Assembly: GCF_023806625.1 (NCBI RefSeq) | Contig: NZ_JAMTDX010000093.1 | Coordinates: 1 to 64,000, forward strand | Source of the DNA: Accumulibacter sp. | Lineage (GTDB): Bacteria > Pseudomonadota > Gammaproteobacteria > Burkholderiales > Rhodocyclaceae | Direction of reading: 5' to 3' | Length of the DNA: 64,000 bases | In this document: positions 16,480 through 25,082 of the stretch, in pieces | Numbering within the stretch: the first letter of the stretch is position 1 | How the letters are laid out: the number at the start of each line of letters is the position of its first letter | The notes under the pieces: model-generated | Told to the model about the DNA's origin: nothing | Seen by the model: the letters and a program-made list of their open reading frames with translations, nothing else | The model's database searches: none | Position numbers and translations under genes: made by a program

Positions 16480-18556
16480 CGCGAGTATCGCCCTGCAGGA
16501 CTTCCTGGTCCGTTTCGGCCAGCGACAGCTCGCCGGCCCGGTGCTGATCCTGCTGATTCTGGCGATGATGGTGCTGCCGCTGCCGCCGTTTGCGCTGGAT
16601 CTGTTCTTCACCTTCAACATCGCCATTTCGGTCATCGTCATGCTGGTCGCGATGAGCGTGATGAAGCCGCTCGATTTTTCGGTCTTTCCGACAGTGCTGC
16701 TGGTGACCACGCTGCTCCGCCTGTCGCTCAATGTCGCGTCCACCCGCGTCGTGCTGCTCGAAGGGCACACCGGCCCCGCGGCGGCGGGCCAGGTGATCGA
16801 CGCTTTCGGTCATTTCCTGGTCGGCGGCAACTACGCGGTGGGACTGGTCGTATTCACGATCCTGGTGGTGATCAATTTCGTGGTCATCACCAAGGGCGCG
16901 GGGCGGGTGGCCGAAGTGGCCGCGCGCTTCACGCTCGACGCGATGCCCGGCAAGCAGATGGCCATCGACGCCGACCTCAACGCCGGCCTGATCGGCGAAG
17001 ACGAGGCGCGCAAACGCCGGGCGACGATCGCCGAGGAGGCGGATTTCTTCGGTTCGATGGACGGTGCGTCCAAGTTCGTTCGCGGTGACGCGATCGCCGG
17101 AATCCTGATCATGCTGATCAACATCGTCGGCGGCCTGTTCGTCGGCGTCCTGCAACACAATCTGGACCTGGCCACGGCGGCAAGAAGCTATACGCTGCTG
17201 ACCATCGGCGACGGTCTGGTGGCGCAGATCCCGGCGCTGATCATCTCGATCGCCGCGGGCATGGTCGTGACGCGCGTCGGCGACCAGCAGGACGTCTCGC
17301 AGCAGTTCCTTGCCCAGCTGTTCGGCAATCCGCGGCTGCTCTTCCTCACTGCCGGGATCGTCGGCGTACTCGGCCTGATCCCCGGCATGCCCAACTTCGT
17401 TTTCCTGCTGCTCGCTGGCGGGCTCGGCTACACTGCGTGGCAGATGCAGAGGCGGCAGCAGGCGGCCGCGCCGGTGGCCGTGGCAGCCGTTCCTCCGACG
17501 GCGCGGGAAGTGCAGGAAGCCAGCTGGGCCGACGTCGTTGCGCTGGACGTGCTCGGCCTCGAAGTCGGCTACCGGCTGATCCCGCTGGTCGACAAGGCTC
17601 AGGATGGCGAATTGCTGCGCCGCATCCGCGGGATCCGCAAGAAGTTCGCGCAGGACGTCGGTTTCCTCGTCTCGCCGATCCATATCCGCGACAACCTCGA
17701 GCTGAAGCCGAACGCCTATCGGATCTTCCTCAAAGGTGTCCAGATCGGCGAGGGCGAGGTGTTCCCCGGCAATCTGCTGGCGATCAACCCCGGGCGTGTG
17801 GCCGGAGACGTGCCCGGAACTGCGACGCGGGATCCGGCGTTCGGGCTGCCGGCGCTGTGGATCGATCCGCTGCTCCGCGAACAGGCTCAGGCCTACGGGT
17901 ACACGGTCGTCGACCCGAGCACGGTGATCGCGACGCACCTCAACCACCTGATCCTCTCGCACTCGGCCGAGCTGCTCGGCCGGCAGGAGACGCAGGCCCT
18001 GCTCGACCACCTTGCCAAGGACATGCCCAAGCTCGTCGAGGAACTGGTGCCCAAGGCGCTGCCGCTCGGCGCCGTCCAGAAAGTGCTGCGCAACCTGCTC
18101 GACGAGGGCGTTCATCTGCGCGACATGCGTACGGTGATCGAGACGCTCGCCGACCACGCCCCGCGAGTTCAGGACCCGGAGGTGCTGACTGCGCAGGTGC
18201 GTATCGCTCTCGGGCGGTCGATCGTCCAGGCGCTATACCCTGCGGGGGCCGAAATGCAGGTGATGTCGCTCGATCCGCAGCTCGAACGGTTGCTGCTGCA
18301 GGCCGTGGCCGGCGCCGGCGACAGCGCGGCGATCGAACCCGGACTGGCCGACACGCTGATTCGTGAAGCCGTTGCCGCGGCACAACGTCAGGAGGAGGCT
18401 GGCCTGCCGGCGGTGCTTCTGGTTCCGGCAACCCTGCGCCCGCTGCTCTCCCGTTTCCTTCGGCGCAGCATTGTCCAGCTCAGGGTCCTGGCGCACGGCG
18501 AAGTGCCTGAAGAGCGGATCATCAAGGTCACCTCAGTTATCGGACAGCGACCATGA
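16472..18556 (+). CDS. flhA: FlhA, flagellar export gate protein
   Basis: FlhA forms the nonameric ring of the export gate. The 694-residue product has about eight N-terminal membrane helices and the FHIPEP signature region (EVAARFTLDAMPGKQMAIDAD, about 165-185). A large cytoplasmic domain (about 345-694) docks export substrates. ATG 16472 has GGAGG at 16461-16465 and overlaps the flhB stop; starts further upstream would read through flhB in another frame. The stop overlaps the flhF start (ATGA). Nothing is missing. Confidence 0.97.
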   Translation: MASASIALQDFLVRFGQRQLAGPVLILLILAMMVLPLPPFALDLFFTFNIAISVIVMLVAMSVMKPLDFSVFPTVLLVTTLLRLSLNVASTRVVLLEGHTGPAAAGQVIDAFGHFLVGGNYAVGLVVFTILVVINFVVITKGAGRVAEVAARFTLDAMPGKQMAIDADLNAGLIGEDEARKRRATIAEEADFFGSMDGASKFVRGDAIAGILIMLINIVGGLFVGVLQHNLDLATAARSYTLLTIGDGLVAQIPALIISIAAGMVVTRVGDQQDVSQQFLAQLFGNPRLLFLTAGIVGVLGLIPGMPNFVFLLLAGGLGYTAWQMQRRQQAAAPVAVAAVPPTAREVQEASWADVVALDVLGLEVGYRLIPLVDKAQDGELLRRIRGIRKKFAQDVGFLVSPIHIRDNLELKPNAYRIFLKGVQIGEGEVFPGNLLAINPGRVAGDVPGTATRDPAFGLPALWIDPLLREQAQAYGYTVVDPSTVIATHLNHLILSHSAELLGRQETQALLDHLAKDMPKLVEELVPKALPLGAVQKVLRNLLDEGVHLRDMRTVIETLADHAPRVQDPEVLTAQVRIALGRSIVQALYPAGAEMQVMSLDPQLERLLLQAVAGAGDSAAIEPGLADTLIREAVAAAQRQEEAGLPAVLLVPATLRPLLSRFLRRSIVQLRVLAHGEVPEERIIKVTSVIGQRP

Positions 18557-19908
18557 ACGTCAGGAAATTCATCGCCGGGACAGCGCGCGACGCCCTGCGC
18601 AAGGTCAAGGAAACCCTTGGGCCGGATGCCATCATTCTCTCCAATCGCGGCATTCCCGGCGGAGTCGAGATCATGGCGGTCGCGGCCCGGGACATGGAGC
18701 TGATCGTTCCCGCGGCAGAACGCGAAGCTCCGCGCAGCGGTGATCGGGGACCTGCGCCGGTGCGCGAGGCCATGCCGGCGAAGCCGGCGGTCGGCGGCGC
18801 CAGGCCGGCCGAACGCCCGCTCTCCGAGGAGGTCCAGCGAGGCAGCGTCGCACCGGCGCCACGGACGCCGGCACCGCTGGCCGTGCCGGTGCAGCCGAGA
18901 CTCGATCTTCCGGTCCATGGGGTCGCGACGAGCCCTCAGCAGGAGGCCGCCGTGGTTCCGGCGGCGGTACTCGAGGAAATCCGCACGCTCCGCCGTCTCG
19001 TCGAACAGCAGCTGGCCGGCTTTGCCTGGGGTGAAGTGGCGCGCACCGACCCGGTGAGAACCGCCGTTCTGCGGCACATGCTCGACGCCGGCTTTTCGCC
19101 GCAACTGGCTCGCGAACTCCTCGCCGATCTGCCGGGCGACCTCGATACGGGACAGGCGCTGGCCTGGGCGAAGGGCGGCGTCGAACGTGGCCTGTCGACG
19201 ATCGACAGCGAGACCGACATCGTCGACCAGGGCGGCGTTTACGCGCTGGTCGGTCCGACGGGCGTCGGCAAGACGACGACGACGGCGAAGCTTGCCGCGC
19301 GTTGCGTCTTGCGCCACGGGGCTCGCAAGCTCGCCCTGGTGACCACCGATGGCTACCGTATCGGGGCGCACGAGCAACTGCGCATCTATGGCCGGATTCT
19401 CGGCGTCCCGGTTCACCTGGCGCGCGATTCCCGCGACCTGCAGGCGACGCTCGATGACCTGCAGCACACCCACATGGTCCTGATCGACACCATTGGCATG
19501 GGCCAGCGCGACCGGCTGGTCGGCGAGCAGATGGCGATGTTCCAGGACAGACGGGTGAACTGTCTGCTGCTGCTTCCCGCGACGAGCCGTGGCGACACGC
19601 TCGACGACGTGGTCAGGGCCTACAGCGGGCTCGGCCTTGCTGGCGGCATCCTGACCAAGGTCGACGAGGCGGCGAGCCTGGCCTCGTCGCTCGACGTGAT
19701 CGTCCGGCAGCGTCTGCGACTGCATTACGTCTCGAATGGCCAGCGTGTCCCCGAAGACCTTCACCTGCCGAATCGTGCCTACCTGCTGCACCGCGCGTTC
19801 AGGGACCTGCCCGAGGGCTCGCCGCACCGCCTCGGCGGGATCGAGCCCGGTCTGGTGATGGCCAGTTCGGCGACCGGCGGTCTGACGGCCGGAGGCCAGC
19901 GTGGCTGA
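18553..19908 (+). CDS. flhF: FlhF, SRP-type GTPase for flagellar placement
   Basis: FlhF sets the position and number of polar flagella. The 451-residue protein has an N-terminal B domain (MNVRKFIAGTARDALRKVKE), a variable Pro/Ala-rich segment (about 55-140) and a C-terminal NG GTPase. G1 is GPTGVGKTTTTAKLAAR, G3 is DTIGMGQRDR (the family usually has DTAGM) and G4 is TKVDEA. It is coupled to flhA by a four-base overlap and to flhG by eight bases. The presence of FlhF with FlhG suggests polar flagellation; that is inferred. Confidence 0.95.
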   Translation: MNVRKFIAGTARDALRKVKETLGPDAIILSNRGIPGGVEIMAVAARDMELIVPAAEREAPRSGDRGPAPVREAMPAKPAVGGARPAERPLSEEVQRGSVAPAPRTPAPLAVPVQPRLDLPVHGVATSPQQEAAVVPAAVLEEIRTLRRLVEQQLAGFAWGEVARTDPVRTAVLRHMLDAGFSPQLARELLADLPGDLDTGQALAWAKGGVERGLSTIDSETDIVDQGGVYALVGPTGVGKTTTTAKLAARCVLRHGARKLALVTTDGYRIGAHEQLRIYGRILGVPVHLARDSRDLQATLDDLQHTHMVLIDTIGMGQRDRLVGEQMAMFQDRRVNCLLLLPATSRGDTLDDVVRAYSGLGLAGGILTKVDEAASLASSLDVIVRQRLRLHYVSNGQRVPEDLHLPNRAYLLHRAFRDLPEGSPHRLGGIEPGLVMASSATGGLTAGGQRG

Positions 19909-20785
19909 ACTGTACGGCGATCAGGCGGCAGGCCTGCGCCGCCTTTTCGGCACGCCGCAACTGCGCATCGTCAGCTTCGCTTCGGGCTGTGCCGGTGTCG
20001 GGAAAAGTCTGTCGGTGATCAACCTGGCGACGATCCTCGCCGGGCAGGGCAGGGAAGTCGTCGTTTTCGACGAGAACGCTGAAGCCGGCGTGCCGGCCTT
20101 CTACGGCGCGCCGCTCGAAGGCGATCTGTTGCAGGTGGTGCACGGCGAACGATCGCTTGCCGAGGTGATGCTGCGCGTCGCGCCAGGAATTCGCGTCCTT
20201 CCTGCGGCCAGGCTGGTGCGCAGGCTGTCGCGACTCAGCGAGCTCGAGCAGCGGGTGCTCGTCGACTGCCTTGGCGAAATCGAACCGCCCGTCGAGGTCA
20301 TCCTCGTCGATACTTCGCTCGACCATCCGTTGGCCTTCTCGCCGCTCGGGCTCGCCGCCGACGACACGGTCGTCGTCGTGACCCCCGACCCGGCGGCGAT
20401 CACCGACGCCTACGCGCTGATCAAGAAGGTCAGTCTCGGCTATGCGCGGAAGGATTTCCGGATCCTCGTGAACCAGGCGCGTTCGCCGGGGGCGGCGAGG
20501 GCGATCCACGACCGGATGGCTGGTCTGACCGGCAGTCGGCGACTGGCCCGGCTCGATTACGCCGGCTACGTGCCCTTCGACGAGCGCCTGGACCAGGCCG
20601 CACGACTCTGTCAGCCGGTATCGGCGCTGTTTCCCGATGCCCCGGCAGCCAGCGCGTACCGACGACTGGTCGGTGAGCTGCTGAGCTGGCCGGCTGGTCG
20701 TGATGGTCCGGCGAGGCTCGGTAACTTCGTGCAGTTGCTGCTACACTTGAGCCAGCGTAGCGACCCCGCTGCCATCTACGCCTGA
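19901..20785 (+). CDS. flhG: FlhG/FleN, MinD-like regulator of flagellar number
   Basis: FlhG counteracts FlhF to limit flagellar number, using MinD-type ATP-dependent dimerisation. The product is 294 residues. The P-loop reads S28-G-C-A-G-V-G-K35-S36. The usual deviant Walker A motif is KGGVGKT/S, so the signature first lysine (position 30) is cysteine here, while the canonical Lys35 is present. Walker B-like VEVILVDTSLDH follows. GTG 19901 has GGAGG at 19891-19895. It overlaps flhF and is followed 17 bases later by fliA, a common order. Confidence 0.9.
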   Translation: MAELYGDQAAGLRRLFGTPQLRIVSFASGCAGVGKSLSVINLATILAGQGREVVVFDENAEAGVPAFYGAPLEGDLLQVVHGERSLAEVMLRVAPGIRVLPAARLVRRLSRLSELEQRVLVDCLGEIEPPVEVILVDTSLDHPLAFSPLGLAADDTVVVVTPDPAAITDAYALIKKVSLGYARKDFRILVNQARSPGAARAIHDRMAGLTGSRRLARLDYAGYVPFDERLDQAARLCQPVSALFPDAPAASAYRRLVGELLSWPAGRDGPARLGNFVQLLLHLSQRSDPAAIYA

Positions 20786-20802
20786 AAGCCGGTCCCCAGT
20801 CC

Positions 20803-21549
20803 ATGTACAACGCCGCTGGTCAGCTCAACAGGGATCAGCTGATCCAGCGTTTCGCTCCACTGGTGAAGCGCATCGCCTGCCACCTGATGGCTCGGCTGCC
20901 GGCCAGCGTCCAGGTCGACGACCTCATCCAGAACGGGATGATCGGTTTGCTCGACGCGATTGGCCGGTTCGAATCGGGCCTCGGTGCGCAGTTCGAGGTA
21001 TACGCCGCGCAGCGCGTGCGTGGCGCGATGCTCGACGGTCTCCGGGAAAACGACTGGCTGCCGCGCAGCCTGCGGCGCAGCTGCCGGCGAATCGAGACGG
21101 CCATCGCCGAGCTCGAACAGGCGAATGGTCGCGCACCCAGCGAAGCCGAACTCGCCGAGGCGCTCGACATGACGCTCGCCGATTATCAGAAGATGCTCCA
21201 CGAGGCTCGCGGACACCAGCTCGTCTACCTCGAGGATCTGGTCGCCGAAGGCGGCGACGACTTCCTCGAGCGGCATCTCGTCGACGAAGCCGCCGATCCG
21301 TCGCAGCTGGTCGAGGACGAAAACCTCCGCCAGGTTCTGGTAAGGGCCATCGAACAGCTCCCGGAGCGCGAACGACTGACGATGGCGCTCTACTACGAGC
21401 AGGATCTGAACCTGCGCGAGATCGGCGCGGTCCTCGGAGTCACCGAGTCGCGCGTCTGCCAACTGCACAGTCAGGCGGTGATGCGCCTGCGTGCGCGGTT
21501 GTTCAGCGGCGAGGCGGTGACCCGCAAGGCGGGCGGGCGTCGTGGATAG
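20803..21549 (+). CDS. fliA: FliA, sigma-28 factor for late flagellar genes
   Basis: This 248-residue sigma factor directs late flagellar and chemotaxis transcription. Region 2 includes DDLIQNGMIGLLDAIGRFE and the promoter-melting segment AQRVRGAMLDGLRENDW. Region 3 is at about 105-165. Region 4 carries the helix-turn-helix LNLREIGAVLGVTESRVCQLHSQ near the C-terminus. FlgM, encoded 2.2 kb downstream, is its expected inhibitor, and a consensus FliA promoter precedes flgM. The stop overlaps motC by eight bases. Confidence 0.97.
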   Translation: MYNAAGQLNRDQLIQRFAPLVKRIACHLMARLPASVQVDDLIQNGMIGLLDAIGRFESGLGAQFEVYAAQRVRGAMLDGLRENDWLPRSLRRSCRRIETAIAELEQANGRAPSEAELAEALDMTLADYQKMLHEARGHQLVYLEDLVAEGGDDFLERHLVDEAADPSQLVEDENLRQVLVRAIEQLPERERLTMALYYEQDLNLREIGAVLGVTESRVCQLHSQAVMRLRARLFSGEAVTRKAGGRRG

Positions 21550-22285
21550 GACGAGCGTGATCGGCCTGCTGATCGGTCTGCTGGCGATCGGTGGTGGCCA
21601 GATTCTCGAGGGCGGGCATCTCGGCTCGCTGCTCCAGCCGACGGCGATGCTCATCGTCATCGGCGGGACTCTCGGTGCGGTGATGCTGCAGAGCCCTTAC
21701 ATCGCTTTCGTGCGCGGCCTGCGCATGGCTCGATGGATCTGGTACCCGCCGCTGGTCAATTACCCGCAGATGATCCAGCAGGTGTCGCGCTGGAGCCAGG
21801 TGTCGCGGCGCGAGGGCCTGCTTGCACTCGACGCGATGGTCAGCGAACTGAAGGATGAGTTCACCCGCAAAGGCCTGCAGCTGCTCGTCGACGGTGCCGA
21901 GCCTGAGCGCTTGCGCGAGGTGCTCGAGGTGGAGATCGACACCTTCGAGCAGGAGATGAAGATGTCGGCGAGAATCTGGGAAGCGGCGGGCGGGTACTCG
22001 CCGACGATCGGGATTCTCGGCGCAGTCATGGGGCTGATCCAGGTCATGGAGAATCTGTCGGACCCCTCGAAACTCGGTGCCGGGATCGCGGTGGCCTTCG
22101 TGGCCACGATCTACGGGGTCGGGCTGGCCAACCTGGTCTATCTCCCGATAGCCAACAAGCTCAAGACGCACATCAGCCGACTGATCGTGCAGCGCGAAAT
22201 GATCGTCGACGGTCTGGTCGGGATTGCCAACGGCGACAATCCGCGGATCATCGAGAGCCGGCTTCGCGGCTACGTCCCGGGCTAG
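21542..22285 (+). CDS. motC: MotC-type flagellar motor stator protein (MotA family)
   Basis: This is a proton-channel stator subunit of the MotA/PomA/MotC family, 247 residues. Four membrane helices are seen: two near the N-terminus (about 5-22 and 33-50) and two in the C-terminal half (GGYSPTIGILGAVMGLIQVM and AVAFVATIYGVGLANLVYL). A cytoplasmic loop of about 100 residues lies between them. The opening MDRTSVIGLLIGLLAIGGG and the position after fliA resemble MotC more than MotA. GTG 21542 overlaps the fliA stop. It pairs with motD 57 bases downstream. Confidence 0.92.
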   Translation: MDRTSVIGLLIGLLAIGGGQILEGGHLGSLLQPTAMLIVIGGTLGAVMLQSPYIAFVRGLRMARWIWYPPLVNYPQMIQQVSRWSQVSRREGLLALDAMVSELKDEFTRKGLQLLVDGAEPERLREVLEVEIDTFEQEMKMSARIWEAAGGYSPTIGILGAVMGLIQVMENLSDPSKLGAGIAVAFVATIYGVGLANLVYLPIANKLKTHISRLIVQREMIVDGLVGIANGDNPRIIESRLRGYVPG

Positions 22286-22342
22286 CCGGTGGGCCCTACG
22301 TTGCTCCACGCCTGCCCGGTCCTCTTTGATGGCCGTTGAGCG

Positions 22343-23176
22343 ATGGCCCGGCGAAAGATCGAAGAAGATCGCGAGAACCACGACCGCTGGCTGGTTTCGT
22401 ACGCCGACTTCATCACTCTGCTGTTCGCCTTCTTCGTGGTCATGTACGCGCTTTCCTCGGTCAATGAGGGCAAGTACCGGATCCTCAGCAACTCGATGAT
22501 CAGCGCTTTCCGCAACGTACCGGTCAACAGCGCCGGGCAGACACCGATCGTCGTGCCGACGCCGCCGCCCGCGTCGCCACGGGCGACCCTGGCGAGCCGA
22601 ACACACGAGGCCGTCCGGCAGCGGCAGCGCGACAAGATGCGCGACGTCGCCAAAGAGATCCTCGAGGTGATGGCACCGCTCGTCGAGCAGGGCAAGGTCC
22701 GCGTGCTCGAAACCAGTCGTGGCGTGAGCATCGAAATCAACGACAGCATACTGTTCTCTCCGGGGCAGGCGGTCCTCAACCCGGCGTCGGCGAAGGCCAT
22801 GCAGTCGGTCGCCGAAGTGCTCGTCGCCTCCGAGTTCCCGATCACCATCGAAGGGCATACCGACAATGTGCCGATTCGCAATGCGCAGTTTCCGTCGAAC
22901 TGGGAGCTGTCAGCCGTGCGCGCGACGACCGTCCTGCGCCTCTTCGCCGACGCGGGCGTCGCCGCCGACCGCCTGACGGCGATCGGCTACGCGGATACCC
23001 GCCCGGTCGAACCCAACCTCCTCGCCGACGGACGGGCGCGCAATCGGCGCGTGACGATACTCATCGACTCCGAGATCCCGGAAAAGGGAACCGAGCTGAA
23101 TCTGCAGGGCCAGGTCACCGGAAGAGAAAGCGGCTCTGCTGGCGCCGCCTCGCCAGCGACCCCGGCCAGCCGCTGA
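22343..23176 (+). CDS. motD: MotD-type flagellar motor stator protein (MotB family)
   Basis: This is the peptidoglycan-anchoring stator subunit, 277 residues. A single membrane helix carries the proton-binding Asp in VSYADFITLLFAFFVVMYA (about residues 18-36). A plug-like and linker segment follows (about 45-120). An OmpA-type domain (about 125-250) includes VEIKDSILF-like EINDSILFSPG, IEGHTDNVPIRNAQFPSNWELS and the closing NRRVTILID. The tail is Gly/Ser/Ala-rich. It is convergent with flgN, 99 bases away; no clear hairpin terminator is seen between them. Confidence 0.93.
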   Translation: MARRKIEEDRENHDRWLVSYADFITLLFAFFVVMYALSSVNEGKYRILSNSMISAFRNVPVNSAGQTPIVVPTPPPASPRATLASRTHEAVRQRQRDKMRDVAKEILEVMAPLVEQGKVRVLETSRGVSIEINDSILFSPGQAVLNPASAKAMQSVAEVLVASEFPITIEGHTDNVPIRNAQFPSNWELSAVRATTVLRLFADAGVAADRLTAIGYADTRPVEPNLLADGRARNRRVTILIDSEIPEKGTELNLQGQVTGRESGSAGAASPATPASR

Positions 23177-23275
23177 ACACGCCGGCGGCGCCACCCGGTC
23201 GCTTGCCGCCGTCGATCCGGGCTGGCGCGTATTCCGCTGGTCGTGTCGATCCAGCCGCGCTGGCGGCCACGGCAC

Positions 23276-23752
23276 TCAGACGCTGTCGCTGATCCGCTGG
23301 CCGTCCGGAACCTGCGGCAGGTTCTGTCCGTCCCGGCCGTAGAGGCCCGGGATGCTCGCTCCGAGGAGCGCGGCGAGAGCGCCGGCATTGTGCTGCAGGC
23401 GCACCCGGATCAGCTCGCCATTCAGGTGGTTCAGCTCGCGGGCCTGCCTGGCCAGCGGTACGAGTTGCGACCAGGCCGTACGAACCCGGGATTCACCGGG
23501 GTGAGCTGTGAACCACGCGGCGACTCCGGAACGGTCGGCGCTGAGCCCTTCGGCGGTCAGCAGCCGGCCGTGGCGGTCGGCGAGCGCAGCCAGTTCGCCG
23601 GCCAGCGCGTTCTTTTCGTCGACGAGATCGAGGAGATCATCGACGGCCCCATCGACGAGCATCGCCTGTTCGCGCTCGAGAAGCCCGACGAATCGCTGCA
23701 CGGCGGCGACTTCCGCCTCGACGGTGTGCAGCAGGTCGGGCGGCTCGGGCAT
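23276..23752 (-). CDS. flgN: FlgN, export chaperone for hook-filament junction proteins
   Basis: This 158-residue, mostly helical protein fits FlgN, the chaperone for FlgK and FlgL. Sequence conservation in this family is low. The call rests on the helical Leu-rich pattern (LLEREQAMLVDGAVDDLLDLVDEKNALAGELAAL), the length and the place directly after flgM. Its ATG shares one base with the flgM stop (TGATG), so the two are coupled and probably driven from the sigma-28 promoter upstream of flgM. Confidence 0.8.
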   Translation of the reverse strand: MPEPPDLLHTVEAEVAAVQRFVGLLEREQAMLVDGAVDDLLDLVDEKNALAGELAALADRHGRLLTAEGLSADRSGVAAWFTAHPGESRVRTAWSQLVPLARQARELNHLNGELIRVRLQHNAGALAALLGASIPGLYGRDGQNLPQVPDGQRISDSV

Positions 23753-24033
23753 CAGTCGGGTCTGCGCGAGGCGACCAGCTCGCTGGCTGAAGCGATCAGC
23801 CGGTCGGCGATCGCCGTCGCGTTGATCGTGAAATGTCCCTCGGAGATCGCCCGGGTGATCTCGGCAACCCGCGCCTCGTCGAAGGTCGATGCTTCGCCGG
23901 TGGACTGAAGTTGGGCGGCGAGCTCGCTCAGGTGGACTTCGGCTGCCGCGCTCCCACCGGGCTGGCTGACGCTGGTGCGGCCACGCGTTTCGCTGACCGT
24001 CGTGGCAACGGTATGGGTACTGTCGATCTTCAC
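23752..24033 (-). CDS. flgM: FlgM, anti-sigma-28 factor
   Basis: This small 93-residue protein starts at GTG 24033 with GGAGGG seven bases upstream. The N-terminal half is Ser/Thr-rich and likely disordered (KIDSTHTVATTVSETRGR). The C-terminal half is the FliA-binding region (VHLSELAAQLQSTGEAS, ARVAEITRAISEGHFTINATAIADRLI). FlgM holds FliA inactive until it is exported through the finished hook. A consensus sigma-28 promoter ends about 35 bases before the start, giving the expected FliA-FlgM feedback loop. The same frame stays open far upstream, but that part has no homology. Confidence 0.93.
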   Translation of the reverse strand: MKIDSTHTVATTVSETRGRTSVSQPGGSAAAEVHLSELAAQLQSTGEASTFDEARVAEITRAISEGHFTINATAIADRLIASASELVASRRPD

Positions 24034-24067
24034 TGGCCTGCCCTCCGAGCGCTTGTCGTCGATTCCT

Positions 24068-24094
24068 TTATCGGCCGTCGGCTGGCGAACTTTA
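24068..24094 (-). promoter_or_regulatory. Consensus sigma-28 promoter of flgMN
   Basis: Reading leftwards, TAAA (24091-24094), 15 bases, then GCCGATAA (24068-24075). Every conserved position and the spacing match the sigma-28 consensus. The -35 extends as TAAAGTT, also as in the consensus. Predicted transcription starts about 25-30 bases before the flgM GTG. It lies in the 137-base gap between flgA and flgM, so flgMN can be made separately from flgA. Confidence 0.88.
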
Positions 24095-24170
24095 ACACCA
24101 TTCCGCCAACCCCGACCCCTCTCCGGCAAGCGGCAGCGGGGGGTTGGCGAGTCGCCGGGCGACTCGGGCG

Positions 24171-24878
24171 CTATTGGCTGACCTCGACCACTCCGCCCTG
24201 GCGCGCGACACCGCTGACGACCTGGCCACTGGCCGTGCGCACCTGGGCGATCTGTCCCTCGCTGGCGTTGTTCAGAGCCTTGCCTTCGTTGCTCACGGTA
24301 AACCCCGCACCCGTGGTGAGCAGCCTGACGTTCTGCCCCTGCTGGACGGCCCATGGCGCAATCAGCAGATCGTTGCGCAACGGTTGACCGGCCGCGACGC
24401 CGTTTCTCGGCGTCTTGCCGAGCGCCTGTGCGGTGTCGGTCACCACGTTCGCTGGCAGCGCGCCGAGGTCGCCGTTCTTGACCATCACATCGGCTGCGCC
24501 AATCGGCTGACCCGGAACGAGCTGCTGGGCGGCGACCACGTAGCTGCCGTGGATCCTGACCTGAACCGGCACGTAGATCGTCCACGTCGTCGGGGCGAGG
24601 CAGCGGATGCCGACCGTCGTGTTGCCCCAGAGTCTCGAACCCTGCGGCAGGAAGGGCTCGAGCGCGGTACACGCGGCGAGCTGTGCCGGCTGCTCGAGCT
24701 GTCCGACGCCGTACGAGACTTTGCCGGGGAGTCCCTGCGTCTGCACGCGCAGGAAGCTGTCCAGCGCGGCAGACAGTGATGTCTGGGCGCCAAGCGGCGA
24801 CGCCACCAGGGCGGCCAGCAGCGCGCACAGGCGCAGGCACCCGGCGGACTGAAGACGGGCGAGCGTGGTCATCGACAT
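24171..24878 (-). CDS. flgA: FlgA, P-ring assembly chaperone
   Basis: FlgA is a periplasmic chaperone that helps FlgI form the P ring. The 235-residue product has a signal peptide (hydrophobic about 15-28, ending SPLGA). The C-terminal SAF-type domain includes VVAAQQLVPGQPIGAADV, RNGVAAGQPLRNDLLIAPWAVQQGQNV and the final repeat-like QIAQVRTASGQVVSGVA. ATG 24878 is chosen; ATG 24872 is equally possible and an in-frame ATG at 24920 lengthens the N-terminus. No good ribosome site helps the choice. It is divergent from flgB. Confidence 0.93.
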   Translation of the reverse strand: MSMTTLARLQSAGCLRLCALLAALVASPLGAQTSLSAALDSFLRVQTQGLPGKVSYGVGQLEQPAQLAACTALEPFLPQGSRLWGNTTVGIRCLAPTTWTIYVPVQVRIHGSYVVAAQQLVPGQPIGAADVMVKNGDLGALPANVVTDTAQALGKTPRNGVAAGQPLRNDLLIAPWAVQQGQNVRLLTTGAGFTVSNEGKALNNASEGQIAQVRTASGQVVSGVARQGGVVEVSQ

Positions 24879-25030
24879 CGCGTCATTGTGCCCGATTTCG
24901 CTTGGCCGGCGTAGCGCCATCGTCCGCCGTGCCGTGCCGGACCGGCAATATTTGCCGTCATGCCGGCAAGGGTCGGTCCGCGAAGGGCATCGGACGCTGA
25001 CCAAGCGCCTCCTGAACAGGGAACGGCGGC

Positions 25031-25046
25031 TGGCACGGCACTTGCT
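25031..25046 (+). promoter_or_regulatory. Consensus sigma-54 promoter of the flgB operon
   Basis: TGGCACG (25031-25037), four bases, then TTGCT (25042-25046) exactly match the sigma-54 consensus, including GG and GC ten bases apart. Transcription would start near 25057, about 26 bases before flgB. The fleR product encoded in this window is the natural activator candidate. It should drive flgB through flgJ and perhaps beyond. Confidence 0.9.
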
Positions 25047-25082
25047 CTGTCCATCGCAGGCCCAACTTCCAAAGAGAATCCC

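Noticed and set aside
23752-24840. Leftward frame of 362 codons ending as flgM
   Set aside because: Only the last 93 codons resemble FlgM. The rest is a shadow of flgA in another frame, and a consensus sigma-28 promoter lies between the two.
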